Shown here piece after piece: positions 1 to 14,794 of a stretch of 64,000 nucleotides of DNA. The notes beneath the pieces are model-generated. The model was not told the DNA's origin, ran no database searches, and saw only the letters and a list, made by a program, of their open reading frames with translations. The number at the start of each line of letters is the position of its first letter. Position 1 is the first letter of the stretch. The position numbers and the translations under genes were made by a program. The DNA comes from Crossaster papposus (Eukaryota; Echinodermata; Asteroidea; Velatida; Solasteridae): the NCBI GenBank assembly GCA_037893245.1, contig JBAIAA010001120.1:62001-126000 (forward strand), written 5' to 3'.

Positions 1-305
1 GCACACTTCTTTCCCTTTACATATTTCTTATGCACACTTCTTTCCCTTTACATATTTCTTATGCACACTTCTTTCCCTTTACATATTTCTTATGCACACT
101 TCTTTCCCTTTACATATTTCTTATGCACACTTCTTTCCCTTTACATATTTCTTAGGCACACTTCTTTCCCTTTACATATTTCTTATGCACACTTCTTTCC
201 CTTTACATATTTCTTATGCACACTTCTTTCCCTTTACATATTTCTTATGCACACTTCTTTCCCTTTACATATTTCTTATGCACACTTCTTTCCCTTTACA
301 TATTT

Positions 306-341
306 AACTCGAGGGCTTGTCCCGACATCATGTGTTTATTT
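306..341 (+). repeat. 36-bp interspersed element, variant 1 (type copy)
   Basis: First complete copy of the second repeat family. It starts AACTCGAGGG, with an XhoI site CTCGAG at element bases 3-8. Bases 13-22 are TGTCCCGACA, an inverted repeat with 4-bp arms and a 2-nt gap. Bases 20-28 are ACATCATGT, arms of 4 around one base. It ends TGTTTATTT. It sits exactly between monomer base 31 and the next base 1, so the 31-bp phase resumes after it. About 72 of the 95 copies are this variant. The TAA formed with the preceding monomer (305-307) is the usual in-frame stop ending forward open frames here. The segment CTTG-CCC-ACAT lines up loosely with CTT-CCC-ACAT of the monomer, so it may be a diverged monomer, but that is inference. 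Confidence 0.95.
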
Positions 342-434
342 CTTATGCACACTTCTTTCCCTTTACATATTTCTTATGCACACTTCTTTCCCTTTACATA
401 TTTCTTATGCACACTTCTTTCCCTTTACATATTT

Positions 435-464
435 CTTATGCACACTTCTTTCCCTTTATTATTT
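435..464 (+). repeat. 30-bp monomer with shared indel (ATTATTT end), first of eight
   Basis: This monomer ends CCCTTTATTATTT instead of CCCTTTACATATTT, a net loss of one base. The same 30-bp monomer recurs at 20869-20898, 40698-40727, 46131-46160, 47793-47822, 50571-50600, 52445-52474 and 61690-61719. In all eight cases it is separated from the following 36-bp element (496, 20930, 40759, 46192, 47854, 50632, 52506, 61751) by exactly one normal monomer. The shared rare change plus fixed spacing indicates one founder segment copied eight times across the window. Confidence 0.93.
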
Positions 465-2205
465 CTTATGCACACTTCTTTCCCTTTACATATTTAACTC
501 GAGGGCTTGTCCCGACATCATGTGTTTATTTCTTATGCACACTTCTTTCCCTTTACATATTTCTTATGCACACTTCTTTCCCTTTACATATTTCTTATGC
601 ACACTTCTTTCCCTTTACATATTTCTTATGCACACTTCTTTCCCTTTACATATTTCTTATGCACACTTCTTTCCCTTTACATATTTCTTATGCACACTTC
701 TTTCCCTTTACATATTTCTTATGCACACTTCTTTCCCTTTACATATTTCTTATGCACACTTCTTTCCCTTTACATATTTCTTATGCACACTTCTTTCCCT
801 TTACATATTTCTTATGCACACTTATTTCCCTTTACATATTTCTTATGCACACTTCTTTCCCTTTACATATTTCTTATGCACACTTCTTTCCCTTTACATA
901 TTTCTTATGCACACTTCTTTCCCTTTACATATTTCTTATGCACACTTCTTTCCCTTTACATATTTCTTATGCACACTTCTTTCCCTTTACATATTTCTTA
1001 TGCACACTTCTTTCCCTTTACATATTTCTTATGCACACTTCTTTCCCTTTACATATTTCTTATGCACACTTCTTTCCCTTTACATATTTCTTATGCACAC
1101 TTCTTTCCCTTTACATATTTCTTATGCACACTTCTTTCCCTTTACATATTTCTTATGCACACTTCTTTCCCTTTACATATTTCTTATGCACACTTCTTTC
1201 CCTTTACATATTTCTTATGCACACTTCTTTCCCTTTACATATTTCTTATGCACACTTCTTTCCCTTTACATATTTCTTATGCACACTTCTTTCCCTTTAC
1301 ATATTTCTTATGCACACTTCTTTCCCTTTACATATTTCTTATGCACACTTCTTTCCCTTTACATATTTCTTATGCACACTTCTTTCACTTTACATATTTC
1401 TTATGCACACTTCTTTCCCTTTACATATTTCTTATGCACACTTCTTTCCCTTTACATATTTCTTATGCACACTTCTTTCCCTTTACATATTTCTTATGCA
1501 CACTTCTTTCCCTTTACATATTTCTTATGCACACTTCTTTCCCATTACATATTTCTTATGCACACTTCTTTCCCTTTACATATTTCTTATGCACACTTCT
1601 TTCCCTTTACATATTTCTTATGCACACTTCTTTCCCTTTACATATTTCTTATGCACACTTCTTTCCCTTTACATATTTCTTATGCACACTTCTTTCCCTT
1701 TACATATTTCTTATGCACACTTCTTTCCCTTTACATATTTCTTATGCACACTTCTTTCCCTTTACATATTTCTTATGCACACTTCTTTCCCTTTACATAT
1801 TTCTTATGCACACTTATTTCCCTTTACATATTTCTTATGCACACTTCTTTCCCTTTACATATTTCTTATGCACACTTCTTTCCCTTTACATATTTCTTAT
1901 GCACACTTCTTTCTCTTTACATATTTCTTATGCACACTTCTTTCCCTTTACATATTTCTTATGCACACTTCTTTCCCTTTACATATTTCTTATGCACACT
2001 TCTTTCCCTTTACATATTTCTTATGCACACTTCTTTCCCTTTACATATTTCTTATGCACACTTCTTTCCCTTTACATATTTCTTATGCACACTTCTTTCC
2101 CTTTACATATTTCTTATGCACACTTCTTTCCCTTTACATATTTCTTATGCACACTTCTTTCCCTTTACATATTTCTTATGCACACTTCTTTCCCTTTACA
2201 TATTT

Positions 2206-2949
2206 ATTATGCACACCTATTTCCCTTTACATATTTATTATGCACACTTCTTTCCCTTTACATATTTCTTATGCACACTTCTTTCCCTTTACATATTTCT
2301 TATGCACACTTCTTTCCCTTTACATATTTCTTATGCACACTTTTTTCACTTTACATATTTCTTATGCACACTTCTTTCCCTTTACATATTTCTTATGCAC
2401 ACTTATTTCCCTTTACATATTTCTTATGCACACTTCTTTCCCTTTACATATTTCTTATGCACACTTCTTTCCCTTTACATATTTCTTATGCACACTTCTT
2501 TCCCTTTACATATTTCTTATGCACACTTCTTTCCCTTTACATATTTCTTATGCACACTTCTTTCCCTTTACATATTTATTATGCACACCTATTTCCCTTT
2601 ACATATTTATTATGCACACTTCTTTCCCTTTACATATTTCTTATGCACACTTCTTTCCCTTTACATATTTCTTATGCACACTTCTTTCCCTTTACATATT
2701 TCTTATGCACACTTTTTTCACTTTACATATTTCTTATGCACACTTCTTTCCCTTTACATATTTCTTATGCACACTTATTTCCCTTTACATATTTCTTATG
2801 CACACTTCTTTCCCTTTACATATTTCTTATGCACACTTCTTTCCCTTTACATATTTCTTATGCACACTTCTTTCCCTTTACATATTTCTTATGCACACTT
2901 CTTTCCCTTTACATATTTCTTATGCACACTTCTTTCCCTTTACATATTT
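2206..2949 (+). repeat. 372-bp (12-monomer) tandem sub-repeat
   Basis: A run of marks (base 1 A, CACACCTATTT, base 1 A again, then a TTTTTTCACTTT monomer, then a CACTTATTT monomer) starts at 2206 and again at 2578, a shift of 372 bp or 12 monomers. This is a local two-copy higher-order repeat. Related single or double copies of the same set of marks lie at about 4071, 4908 and 7584. The right end is set by the unit length, not by a visible junction. Confidence 0.8.
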
Positions 2950-3769
2950 CGTATGCACACTTCTTTCCCTTTACATATTTCTTATGCACACTTCTTTCCC
3001 TTTACATATTTCTTATGCACACTTCTTTCCCTTTACATATTTCTTATGCACACTTCTTTCCCTTTACATATTTCGTATGCACACTTCTTTCCCTTTACAT
3101 ATTTCTTATGCACACTTCTTTCCCTTTACATATTTCTTATGCACACTTCTTTCCCTTTACATATTTAACTCGAGGGCTTGTCCCGACATCATGTGTTTAT
3201 TTCTTATGCACACTTCTTTCCCTTTACATATTTCTTATGCACACTTCTTTCACTTTACATATTTCTTATGCACACTTCTTTCCCTTTACATATTTCTTAT
3301 GCACACTTCTTTCCCTTTACATATTTCTTATGCACACTTCTTTCCCTTTACATATTTCTTATGCACACTTCTTTCCCTTTACATATTTCTTATGCACACT
3401 TCTTTCCCATTACATATTTCTTATGCACACTTCTTTCCCTTTACATATTTCTTATGCACACTTCTTTCCCTTTACATATTTCTTATGCACACTTCTTTCC
3501 CTTTACATATTTCTTATGCACACTTCTTTCCCTTTACATATTTCTTATGCACACTTCTTTCCCTTTACATATTTCTTATGCACACTTCTTTCCCTTTACA
3601 TATTTCTTATGCACACTTCTTTCCCTTTACATATTTCTTATGCACACTTCTTTCCCTTTACATATTTCTTATGCACACTTATTTCCCTTTACATATTTCT
3701 TATGCACACTTCTTTCCCTTTACATATTTCTTATGCACACTTCTTTCCCTTTACATATTTCTTATGCAC

Positions 3770-5330
3770 ACTTCTTTCTCTTTACATATTTCTTATGCAC
3801 ACTTCTTTCCCTTTACATATTTCTTATGCACACTTCTTTCCCTTTACATATTTCTTATGCACACTTCTTTCCCTTTACATATTTCTTATGCACACTTCTT
3901 TCCCTTTACATATTTCTTATGCACACTTCTTTCCCTTTACATATTTCTTATGCACACTTCTTTCCCTTTACATATTTCTTATGCACACTTCTTTCCCTTT
4001 ACATATTTCTTATGCACACTTCTTTCCCTTTACATATTTCTTATGCACACTTCTTTCCCTTTACATATTTATTATGCACACCTATTTCCCTTTACATATT
4101 TATTATGCACACTTCTTTCCCTTTACATATTTCTTATGCACACTTCTTTCCCTTTACATATTTCTTATGCACACTTCTTTCCCTTTACATATTTCTTATG
4201 CACACTTTTTTCACTTTACATATTTCTTATGCACACTTCTTTCCCTTTACATATTTCTTATGCACACTTATTTCCCTTTACATATTTCTTATGCACACTT
4301 CTTTCCCTTTACATATTTCTTATGCACACTTCTTTCCCTTTACATATTTCTTATGCACACTTCTTTCCCTTTACATATTTCTTATGCACACTTCTTTCTC
4401 TTTACATATTTCTTATGCACACTTCTTTCCCTTTACATATTTCTTATGCACACTTCTTTCCCTTTACATATTTATTATGCACACTTCTTTCCCTTTACAT
4501 ATTTCTTATGCACACTTCTTTCCCTTTACATATTTCTTATGCACACTTCTTTCCCTTTACATATTTCTTATGCACACTTCTTTCCCTTTACATATTTCTT
4601 ATGCACACTTCTTTCTCTTTACATATTTCTTATGCACACTTCTTTCCCTTTACATATTTCTTATGCACACTTCTTTCCCTTTACATATTTCTTATGCACA
4701 CTTCTTTCCCTTTACATATTTCTTATGCACACTTCTTTCCCTTTACATATTTCTTATGCACACTTCTTTCCCTTTACATATTTCTTATGCACACTTCTTT
4801 CCCTTTACATATTTCTTATGCACACTTCTTTCCCTTTACATATTTCTTATGCACACTTCTTTCCCTTTACATATTTCTTATGCACACTTCTTTCCCTTTA
4901 CATATTTATTATGCACACCTATTTCCCTTTACATATTTATTATGCACACTTCTTTCCCTTTACATATTTCTTATGCACACTTCTTTCCCTTTACATATTT
5001 CTTATGCACACTTCTTTCCCTTTACATATTTCTTATGCACACTTTTTTCACTTTACATATTTCTTATGCACACTTCTTTCCCTTTACATATTTCTTATGC
5101 ACACTTATTTCCCTTTACATATTTCTTATGCACACTTCTTTCCCTTTACATATTTCTTATGCACACTTCTTTCCCTTTACATATTTCTTATGCACACTTC
5201 TTTCCCTTTACATATTTCTTATGCACACTTCTTTCTCTTTACATATTTCTTATGCACACTTCTTTCCCTTTACATATTTCTTATGCACACTTCTTTCCCT
5301 TTACATATTTATTATGCACACTTCTTTCCC
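3770..5330 (+). repeat. 837-bp (27-monomer) tandem duplication inside block A
   Basis: The linked marks at 4071 (base 1 A before CACACCTATTT), about 4207 (TTTTTTCACTTT) and about 4395 (TTTCTCTTT) recur 837 bp downstream at 4908, about 5044 and about 5232. 837 is 27 monomers. The interval between the elements at 11577 and 12450 is also 27 monomers. The outer limits given are approximate because unmarked consensus monomers cannot be assigned to a copy. Confidence 0.75.
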
Positions 5331-8300
5331 TTTACATATTTCTTATGCACACTTCTTTCCCTTTACATATTTCTTATGCACACTTCTTTCCCTTTACATA
5401 TTTCTTATGCACACTTCTTTCCCTTTACATATTTCTTATGCACACTTCTTTCCCTTTACATATTTCTTATGCACACTTCTTTCCCTTTACATATTTCTTA
5501 TGCACACTTCTTTCCCTTTACATATTTCTTATGCACACTTCTTTCCCTTTACATATTTCTTATGCACACTTCTTTCCCTTTACATATTTCTTATGCACAC
5601 TTCTTTCCCTTTACATATTTCTTATGCACACTTCTTTCCCTTTACATATTTCTTATGCACACTTCTTTCCCTTTACATATTTCTTATGCACACTTCTTTC
5701 CCTTTACATATTTCTTATGCACACTTCTTTCCCTTTACATATTTCTTATGCACACTTCTTTCCCTTTACATATTTCTTATGCACACTTCTTTCCCTTTAC
5801 ATATTTCTTATGCACACTTCTTTCCCTTTACATATTTCTTATGCACACTTCTTTCCCTTTACATATTTCTTATGCACACTTCTTTCCCTTTACATATTTC
5901 TTAGGCACACTTCTTTCCCTTTACATATTTCTTATGCACACTTCTTTCCCTTTACATATTTCTTATGCACACTTCTTTCCCTTTACATATTTCTTAGGCA
6001 CACTTCTTTCCCTTTACATATTTAACTCGAGGGCTTGTCCCGACATCATGTGTTTATTTCTTATGCACACTTCTTTCCCTTTACATATTTCTTATGCACA
6101 CTTCTTTCCCTTTACATATTTCTTATGCACACTTCTTTCCCTTTACATATTTCTTATGCACACTTCTTTCCCTTTACATATTTCTTATGCACACTTCTTT
6201 CCCTTTACATATTTCTTATGCACACTTCTTTCCCTTTACATATTTCTTATGCACACTTCTTTCCCTTTACATATTTCTTATGCACACTTCTTTCCCTTTA
6301 CATATTTCTTATGCACACTTCTTTCCCTTTACATATTTCTTATGCACACTTCTTTCCCTTTACATATTTCTTATGCACACTTCTTTCCCTTTACATATTT
6401 CGTATGCACACTTCTTTCCCTTTACATATTTCTTATGCACACTTCTTTCCCTTTACATATTTCTTATGCACACTTCTTTCCCTTTACATATTTCTTATGC
6501 ACACTTCTTTCCCTTTACATATTTCGTATGCACACTTCTTTCCCTTTACATATTTCTTATGCACACTTCTTTCCCTTTACATATTTCTTATGCACACTTC
6601 TTTCCCTTTACATATTTAACTCGAGGGCTTGTCCCGACATCATGTGTTTATTTCTTATGCACACTTCTTTCCCTTTACATATTTCTTATGCACACTTCTT
6701 TCCCTTTACATATTTCTTATGCACACTTCTTTCCCTTTACATATTTCTTATGCACACTTCTTTCCCTTTACATATTTCTTATGCACACTTCTTTCCCTTT
6801 ACATATTTCTTATGCACACTTCTTTCCCTTTACATATTTCTTATGCACACTTCTTTCCCTTTACATATTTCTTATGCACACTTCTTTCCCTTTACATATT
6901 TCTTATGCACACTTCTTTCCCTTTACATATTTCTTATGCACACTTCTTTCCCTTTACATATTTCTTATGCACACTTCTTTCCCTTTACATATTTATTATG
7001 CACACTTCTTTCCCTTTACATATTTCTTATGCACACTTCTTTCCCTTTACATATTTCTTATGCACACTTCTTTCCCTTTACATATTTCTTATGCACACTT
7101 CTTTCCCTTTACATATTTCTTATGCACACTTCTTTCCCTTTACATATTTCTTATGCACACTTCTTTCCCTTTACATATTTCTTATGCACACTTATTTCAA
7201 TTTACATATTTCTTATGCACACTTCTTTCCCTTTACATATTTCTTATGCACACTTCTTTCCCTTTACATATTTCTTATGCACACTTCTTTCTCTTTACAT
7301 ATTTCTTATGCACACTTCTTTCCCTTTACATATTTCTTATGCACACTTCTTTCCCTTTACATATTTCTTATGCACACTTCTTTCCCTTTACATATTTCTT
7401 ATGAACACTTCTTTCCCTTTACATATTTCTTATGCACACTTCTTTCCCTTTACATATTTCTTATGCACACTTCTTTCCCTTTACATATTTCTTATGCACA
7501 CTTCTTTCCCTTTACATATTTCTTATGCACACTTCTTTCCCTTTACATATTTCTTATGCACACTTCTTTCCCTTTACATATTTATTATGCACACCTATTT
7601 CCCTTTACATATTTATTATGCACACTTCTTTCCCTTTACATATTTCTTATGCACACTTCTTTCCCTTTACATATTTCTTATGCACACTTCTTTCCCTTTA
7701 CATATTTCTTATGCACACTTTTTTCCCTTTACATATTTCTTATGCACACTTCTTTCCCTTTACATATTTCTTATGCACACTTATTTCCCTTTACATATTT
7801 CTTATGCACACTTCTTTCCCTTTACATATTTCTTATGCACACTTCTTTCCCTTTACATATTTCTTATGCACACTTCTTTCCCTTTACATATTTCTTATGC
7901 ACACTTCTTTCTCTTTACATATTTCTTATGCACACTTCTTTCCCTTTACATATTTCTTATGCACACTTCTTTCCCTTTACATATTTATTATGCACACTTC
8001 TTTCCCTTTACATATTTCTTATGCACACTTCTTTCCCTTTACATATTTCTTATGCACACTTCTTTCCCTTTACATATTTCTTATGCACACTTCTTTCCCT
8101 TTACATATTTCTTATGCACACTTCTTTCCCTTTACATATTTCTTATGCACACTTCTTTCCCTTTACATATTTCTTATGCACACTTCTTTCCCTTTACATA
8201 TTTCTTATGCACACTTCTTTCCCTTTACATATTTCTTATGCACACTTCTTTCCCTTTACATATTTCTTATGCACACTTCTTTCCCTTTACATATTTCTTA

Positions 8301-9319
8301 TGCACACTTCTTTCCCTTTACATATTTCTTATGCACACTTCTTTCCCTTTACATATTTCTTATGCACACTTCTTTCCCTTTACATATTTCTTATGCACAC
8401 TTCTTTCCCTTTACATATTTCTTATGCACACTTCTTTCCCTTTACATATTTCTTATGCACACTTCTTTCCCTTTACATATTTCTTATGCACACTTCTTTC
8501 CCTTTACATATTTCTTATGCACACTTCTTTCCCTTTACATATTTCTTATGCACACTTCTTTCCCTTTACATATTTCTTATGCACACTTCTTTCCCTTTAC
8601 ATATTTCTTATGCACACTTCTTTCCCTTTACATATTTCTTATGCACACTTCTTTCCCTTTACATATTTCTTATGCACACTTCTTTCTCTTTACATATTTC
8701 TTATGCACACTTCTTTCCCTTTACATATTTCTTATGCACACTTCTTTCCCTTTACATATTTATTATGCACACTTCTTTCCCTTTACATATTTCTTATGCA
8801 CACTTCTTTCCCTTTACATATTTCTTATGCACACTTCTTTCCCTTTACATATTTCTTATGCACACTTCTTTCCCTTTACATATTTCTTATGCACACTTCT
8901 TTCCCTTTACATATTTCTTATGCACACTTCTTTCCCTTTACATATTTCTTATGCACACTTCTTTCCCTTTACATATTTCTTATGCACACTTCTTTCCCTT
9001 TACATATTTCTTATGCACACTTCTTTCCCTTTACATATTTCTTATGCACACTTCTTTCCCTTTACATATTTCTTATGCACACTTCTTTCCCTTTACATAT
9101 TTCTTATGCACACTTCTTTCCCTTTACATATTTCTTATGCACACTTCTTTCCCTTTACATATTTCTTATGCACACTTCTTTCCCTTTACATATTTCTTAT
9201 GCACACTTCTTTCCCTTTACATATTTCTTATGCACACTTCTTTCCCTTTACATATTTCTTATGCACACTTCTTTCCCTTTACATATTTCTTATGAACACT
9301 TCTTTCCCTTTACATATTT

Positions 9320-9355
9320 AACTCGAGGGCTTGTTCCCACATCATGTGTTTATTT
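9320..9355 (+). repeat. 36-bp element, variant 2 (TTCCCAC form), type copy
   Basis: Differs from variant 1 by base 16 C to T and base 19 G to C, which could also be a paired one-base insertion and deletion. The TGTC/GACA arms are shortened, while CACAT-C-ATGTG gains 5-bp arms. Sixteen copies start at 9320, 12450, 18359, 23523, 25418, 26694, 27417, 29104, 29796, 31826, 32549, 34676, 35368, 37614, 38239 and 63543. Variant 2 is absent before 9320 and between 38240 and 63542. Confidence 0.95.
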
Positions 9356-12300
9356 CTTATGCACACTTCTTTCCCTTTACATATTTCTTATGCACACTTC
9401 TTTCCCTTTACATATTTCTTATGCACACTTCTTTCCCTTTACATATTTCTTATGCACACTTCTTTCCCTTTACATATTTCTTATGCACACTTCTTTCCCT
9501 TTACATATTTCTTATGCACACTTCTTTCCCTTTACATATTTCTTATGCACACTTCTTTCCCTTTACATATTTCTTAGGCACACTTCTTTCCCTTTACATA
9601 TTTCTTATGCACACTTCTTTCCCTTTACATATTTCTTATGCACACTTCTTTCCCTTTACATATTTCTTAGGCACACTTCTTTCCCTTTACATATTTAACT
9701 CGAGGGCTTGTCCCGACATCATGTGTTTATTTCTTATGCACACTTCTTTCCCTTTACATATTTCTTATGCACACTTCTTTCCCTTTACATATTTCTTATG
9801 CACACTTCTTTCCCTTTACATATTTCTTATGCACACTTCTTTCCCTTTACATATTTCTTATGCACACTTCTTTCCCTTTACATATTTCTTATGCACACTT
9901 CTTTCCCTTGACATATTTCTTATGCACACTTCTTTCCCTTTACATATTTCTTATGCACACTTCTTTCCCTTTACATATTTCTTATGCACACTTCTTTCCC
10001 TTTACATATTTCTTATGCACACTTCTTTCCCTTTACATATTTCTTATGCACACTTCTTTCCCTTTACATATTTCGTATGCACACTTCTTTCCCTTTACAT
10101 ATTTCTTATGCACACTTCTTTCCCTTTACATATTTCTTATGCACACTTCTTTCCCTTTACATATTTCTTATGCACACTTCTTTCCCTTTACATATTTCGT
10201 ATGCACACTTCTTTCCCTTTACATATTTCTTATGCACACTTCTTTCCCTTTACATATTTCTTATGCACACTTCTTTCCCTTTACATATTTAACTCGAGGG
10301 CTTGTCCCGACATCATGTGTTTATTTCTTATGCACACTTCTTTCCCTTTACATATTTCTTATGCACACTTCTTTCCCTTTACATATTTCTTATGCACACT
10401 TCTTTCCCTTTACATATTTCTTATGCACACTTCTTTCCCTTTACATATTTCTTATGCACACTTCTTTCCCTTTACATATTTCTTATGCACACTTTTTTCC
10501 CTTTACATATTTCTTATGCACACTTCTTTCCCTTTACATATTTCTTATGCACACTTATTTCCCTTTACATATTTCTTATGCACACTTCTTTCCCTTTACA
10601 TATTTCTTATGCACACTTCTTTCCCTTTACATATTTCTTATGCACACTTCTTTCCCTTTACATATTTCTTATGCACACTTCTTTCTCTTTACATATTTCT
10701 TATGCACACTTCTTTCCCTTTACATATTTCTTATGCACACTTCTTTCCCTTTACATATTTATTATGCACACTTCTTTCCCTTTACATATTTCTTATGCAC
10801 ACTTCTTTCCCTTTACATATTTCTTATGCACACTTCTTTCCCTTTACATATTTCTTATGCACACTTCTTTCCCTTTACATATTTATTATGCACACTTCTT
10901 TCCCTTTACATATTTCTTATGCACACTTCTTTCCCTTTACATATTTCTTATGCACACTTCTTTCCCTTTACATATTTCTTATGCACACTTCTTTCCCTTT
11001 ACATATTTCTTATGCACACTTCTTTCCCTTTACATATTTCTTATGCACACTTCTTTCCCTTTACATATTTCTTATGCACACTTCTTTCCCTTTACATATT
11101 TCTTATGCACACTTCTTTCCCTTTACATATTTCTTATGCACACTTCTTTCCCTTTACATATTTCTTATGCACACTTCTTTCCCTTTACATATTTAACTCG
11201 AGGGCTTGTCCCGACATCATGTGTTTATTTCTTATGCACACTTATTTCCCTTTACATATTTCTTATGCACAATTCTTTCCCTTTACATATTTCTTATGCA
11301 CACTTCTTTCCCTTTACATATTTCTTATGCACACTTCTTTCCCTTTACATATTTCTTATGCACACTTCTTTCCCTTTACATATTTAACTCGAGGGCTTGT
11401 CCCGACATCATGTGTTTATTTATTATGCACACTTCTTTCCCTTTACATATTTCTTATGCACACTTCTTTCCCTTTACATATTTATTATGCACACTTCTTT
11501 CCCTTTACATATTTCTTATGCACACTTCTTTCCCTTTACATATTTCTTATGCACACTTCTTTCCCTTTACATATTTAACTCGAGGGCTTGTCCCGACATC
11601 ATGTGTTTATTTCTTATGCACACTTCTTTCCCTTTACATATTTCTTATGCACACTTCTGTCCCTTTACATATTTCTTATGCACACTTCTTTCCCTTTACA
11701 TATTTCTTATGCACACTTCTTTCCCTTTACATATTTCTTATGCACACTTCTTTCCCTTTACATATTTCTTATGCACACTTATTTCCCTTTACATATTTCT
11801 TATGCACACTTCTTTCCCTTTACATATTTCTTATGCACACTTCTTTCCCTTTACATATTTCTTATGCACACTTCTTTCCCTTTACATATTTCTTATGCAC
11901 ACTTCTTTCTCTTTACATATTTCTTATGCACACTTCTTTCCCTTTACATATTTCTTATGCACACTTCTTTCCCTTTACATATTTATTATGCACACTTCTT
12001 TCCCTTTACATATTTCTTATGCACACTTCTTTCCCTTTACATATTTATTATGCACACTTCTTTCCCTTTACATATTTCTTATGCACACTTCTTTCCCTTT
12101 ACATATTTCTTATGCACACTTCTTTCCCTTTACATATTTCTTATGCACACTTCTTTCCCTTTACATATTTCTTATGCACACTTCTTTCCCTTTACATATT
12201 TCTTATGCACACTTCTTTCCCTTTACATATTTCTTATGCACACTTCTTTCCCTTTACATATTTCTTATGCACACTTCTTTCCCTTTACATATTTCTTATG

Positions 12301-14758
12301 CACACTTCTTTCCCTTTACATATTTCTTATGCACACTTCTTTCCCTTTACATATTTCTTATGCACACTTCTTTCCCTTTACATATTTCTTATGCACACTT
12401 CTTTCCCTTTACATATTTCTTATGAACACTTCTTTCCCTTTACATATTTAACTCGAGGGCTTGTTCCCACATCATGTGTTTATTTCTTATGCACACTTCT
12501 TTCCCTTTACATATTTCTTATGCACACTTCTTTCCCTTTACATATTTCTTATGCACACTTCTTTCCCTTTACATATTTCTTATGCACACTTCTTTCCCTT
12601 TACATATTTCTTATGCACACTTCTTTCCCTTTACATATTTCTTATGCACACTTCTTTCCCTTTACATATTTCTTATGCACACTTCTTTCCCTTTACATAT
12701 TTCTTAGGCACACTTCTTTCCCTTTACATATTTCTTATGCACACTTCTTTCCCTTTACATATTTCTTATGCACACTTCTTTCCCTTTACATATTTCTTAG
12801 GCACACTTCTTTCCCTTTACATATTTAACTCGAGGGCTTGTCCCGACATCATGTGTTTATTTCTTATGCACACTTCTTTCCCTTTACATATTTCTTATGC
12901 ACACTTCTTTCCCTTTACATATTTCTTATGCACACTTCTTTCCCTTTACATATTTCTTATGCACACTTCTTTCCCTTTACATATTTCTTATGCACACTTC
13001 TTTCCCTTTACATATTTCTTATGCACACTTCTTTCCCTTTACATATTTCTTATGCACACTTCTTTCCCTTTACATATTTCTTATGCACACTTCTTTCCCT
13101 TTACATATTTCTTATGCACACTTCTTTCCCTTTACATATTTCTTATGCACACTTCTTTCCCTTTACATATTTCTTATGCACACTTCTTTCCCTTTACATA
13201 TTTCGTATGCACACTTCTTTCCCTTTACATATTTCTTATGCACACTTCTTTCCCTTTACATATTTCTTATGCACACTTCTTTCCCTTTACATATTTCTTA
13301 TGCACACTTCTTTCCCTTTACATATTTCGTATGCACACTTCTTTCCCTTTACATATTTCTTATGCACACTTCTTTCCCTTTACATATTTCTTATGCACAC
13401 TTCTTTCCCTTTACATATTTAACTCGAGGGCTTGTCCCGACATCATGTGTTTATTTCTTATGCACACTTCTTTCCCTTTACATATTTCTTATGCACACTT
13501 CTTTCCCTTTACATATTTCTTATGCACACTTCTTTCCCTTTACATATTTCTTATGCACACTTCTTTCCCTTTACATATTTCTTATGCACACTTCTTTCCC
13601 TTTACATATTTCTTATGCACACTTTTTTCCCTTTACATATTTCTTATGCACACTTCTTTCCCTTTACATATTTCTTATGCACACTTATTTCCCTTTACAT
13701 ATTTCTTATGCACACTTCTTTCCCTTTACATATTTCTTATGCACACTTCTTTCCCTTTACATATTTCTTATGCACACTTCTTTCCCTTTACATATTTCTT
13801 ATGCACACTTCTTTCTCTTTACATATTTCTTATGCACACTTCTTTCCCTTTACATATTTCTTATGCACACTTCTTTCCCTTTACATATTTATTATGCACA
13901 CTTCTTTCCCTTTACATATTTCTTATGCAGACTTCTTTCCCTTTACATATTTCTTATGCACACTTCTTTCCCTTTACATATTTCTTATGCACACTTATTT
14001 CCCTTTACATATTTATTATGCACACTTCTTTCCCTTTACATATTTCTTATGCACACTTCTTTCCCTTTACATATTTCTTATGCACACTTCTTTCCCTTTA
14101 CATATTTCTTATGCACACTTCTTTCCCTTTACATATTTCTTATGCACACTTCTTTCCCTTTACATATTTCTTATGCACACTTCTTTCCCTTTACATATTT
14201 CTTATGCACACTTCTTTCCCTTTACATATTTATTATGCACACTTCTTTCCCTTTACATATTTCTTATGCAGACTTCTTTCCCTTTACATATTTCTTATGC
14301 ACACTTCTTTCCCTTTACATATTTCTTATGCACACTTATTTCCCTTTACATATTTATTATGCACACTTCTTTCCCTTTACATATTTCTTATGCACACTTC
14401 TTTCCCTTTACATATTTCTTATGCACACTTCTTTCCCTTTACATATTTCTTATGCACACTTCTTTCCCTTTACATATTTCTTATGCACACTTCTTTCCCT
14501 TTACATATTTCTTATGCACACTTCTTTCCCTTTACATATTTCTTATGCACACTTCTTTCCCTTTACATATTTCTTATGCACACTTCTTTCCCTTTACATA
14601 TTTCTTATGCACACTTCTTTCCCTTTACATATTTCTTATGCACACTTCTTTCCCTTTACATATTTCTTATGCACACTTCTTTCCCTTTACATATTTCTTA
14701 TGCACACTTCTTTCCCTTTACATATTTCTTATGCACACTTCTTTCCCTTTACATATTT

Positions 14759-14794
14759 CACTCGAGGGCTTGTCCCGACATCATGTGTTTATTT
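14759..14794 (+). repeat. 36-bp element with first base A to C
   Basis: Otherwise a variant 1 copy. The junction reads ATTTCACTCGAG instead of ATTTAACTCGAG. It is the only one of 95 copies without the TAA at its left edge, so the forward frame that ends at other copies reads through here. The CTCGAG site is intact. Confidence 0.95.

Larger units (their letters stand above)
1..9319 (+). repeat. Array block A: element-poor, variant-rich monomers
   Basis: About 295 monomers with only five elements, starting at 306, 496, 3167, 6024 and 6618, all variant 1. Intervals are 5, 85, 91, 18 and 86 monomers. This block carries the highest variety of point variants: base 14 C to A or T, base 19 C to T or A, base 1 C to A, base 21 T to A. 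A double variant (bases 12 and 14, reading CACACCTATTT) occurs near 2217, 2588, 4081, 4918 and 7594, each time followed by a monomer with base 1 changed to A. The segments upstream of 3167 and 6618 carry CGTATG monomers 92 and 217 bp before the element, the same marks seen before 10291, 13421, 16107 and 19330, so block A shares ancestry with block B. Confidence 0.9.

Noticed and set aside
318-333. Hairpin in the element (TGTC/GACA and ACAT/ATGT arms) as an RNA structure or terminator
   Set aside because: The arms are only 4-5 bp and overlap each other. Variant 2 breaks the first while lengthening the second without compensating changes, so there is no sign of a conserved stem.
306-341. CENP-B box inside the 36-bp element
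   Set aside because: The complement contains CGGG, but the required A three bases before it and the TTCG at the proper distance are absent, on both strands and in all variants.
306-341. 36-bp element as a transposable element or integrated cassette
   Set aside because: It is too short to encode anything, has no terminal inverted repeats or target-site duplication, and always sits at the same monomer boundary in the same orientation.
317-343. Recurring start-like peptide beginning at the TTG of each element
   Set aside because: The TTG lies at the same place in all elements simply because the element is repeated. Changes between element variants alter this peptide freely, and no ribosome-binding or Kozak context is consistent with a gene.
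507-9698. Very long forward open frame (about 3,060 codons) and dozens like it
   Set aside because: The frame exists only because a 31-bp unit lacks stops in all three forward phases. It reads the same repeat in rotating phase, starts from TTG in the element or from any ATG in a monomer, and has no domain, upstream signal or codon bias.
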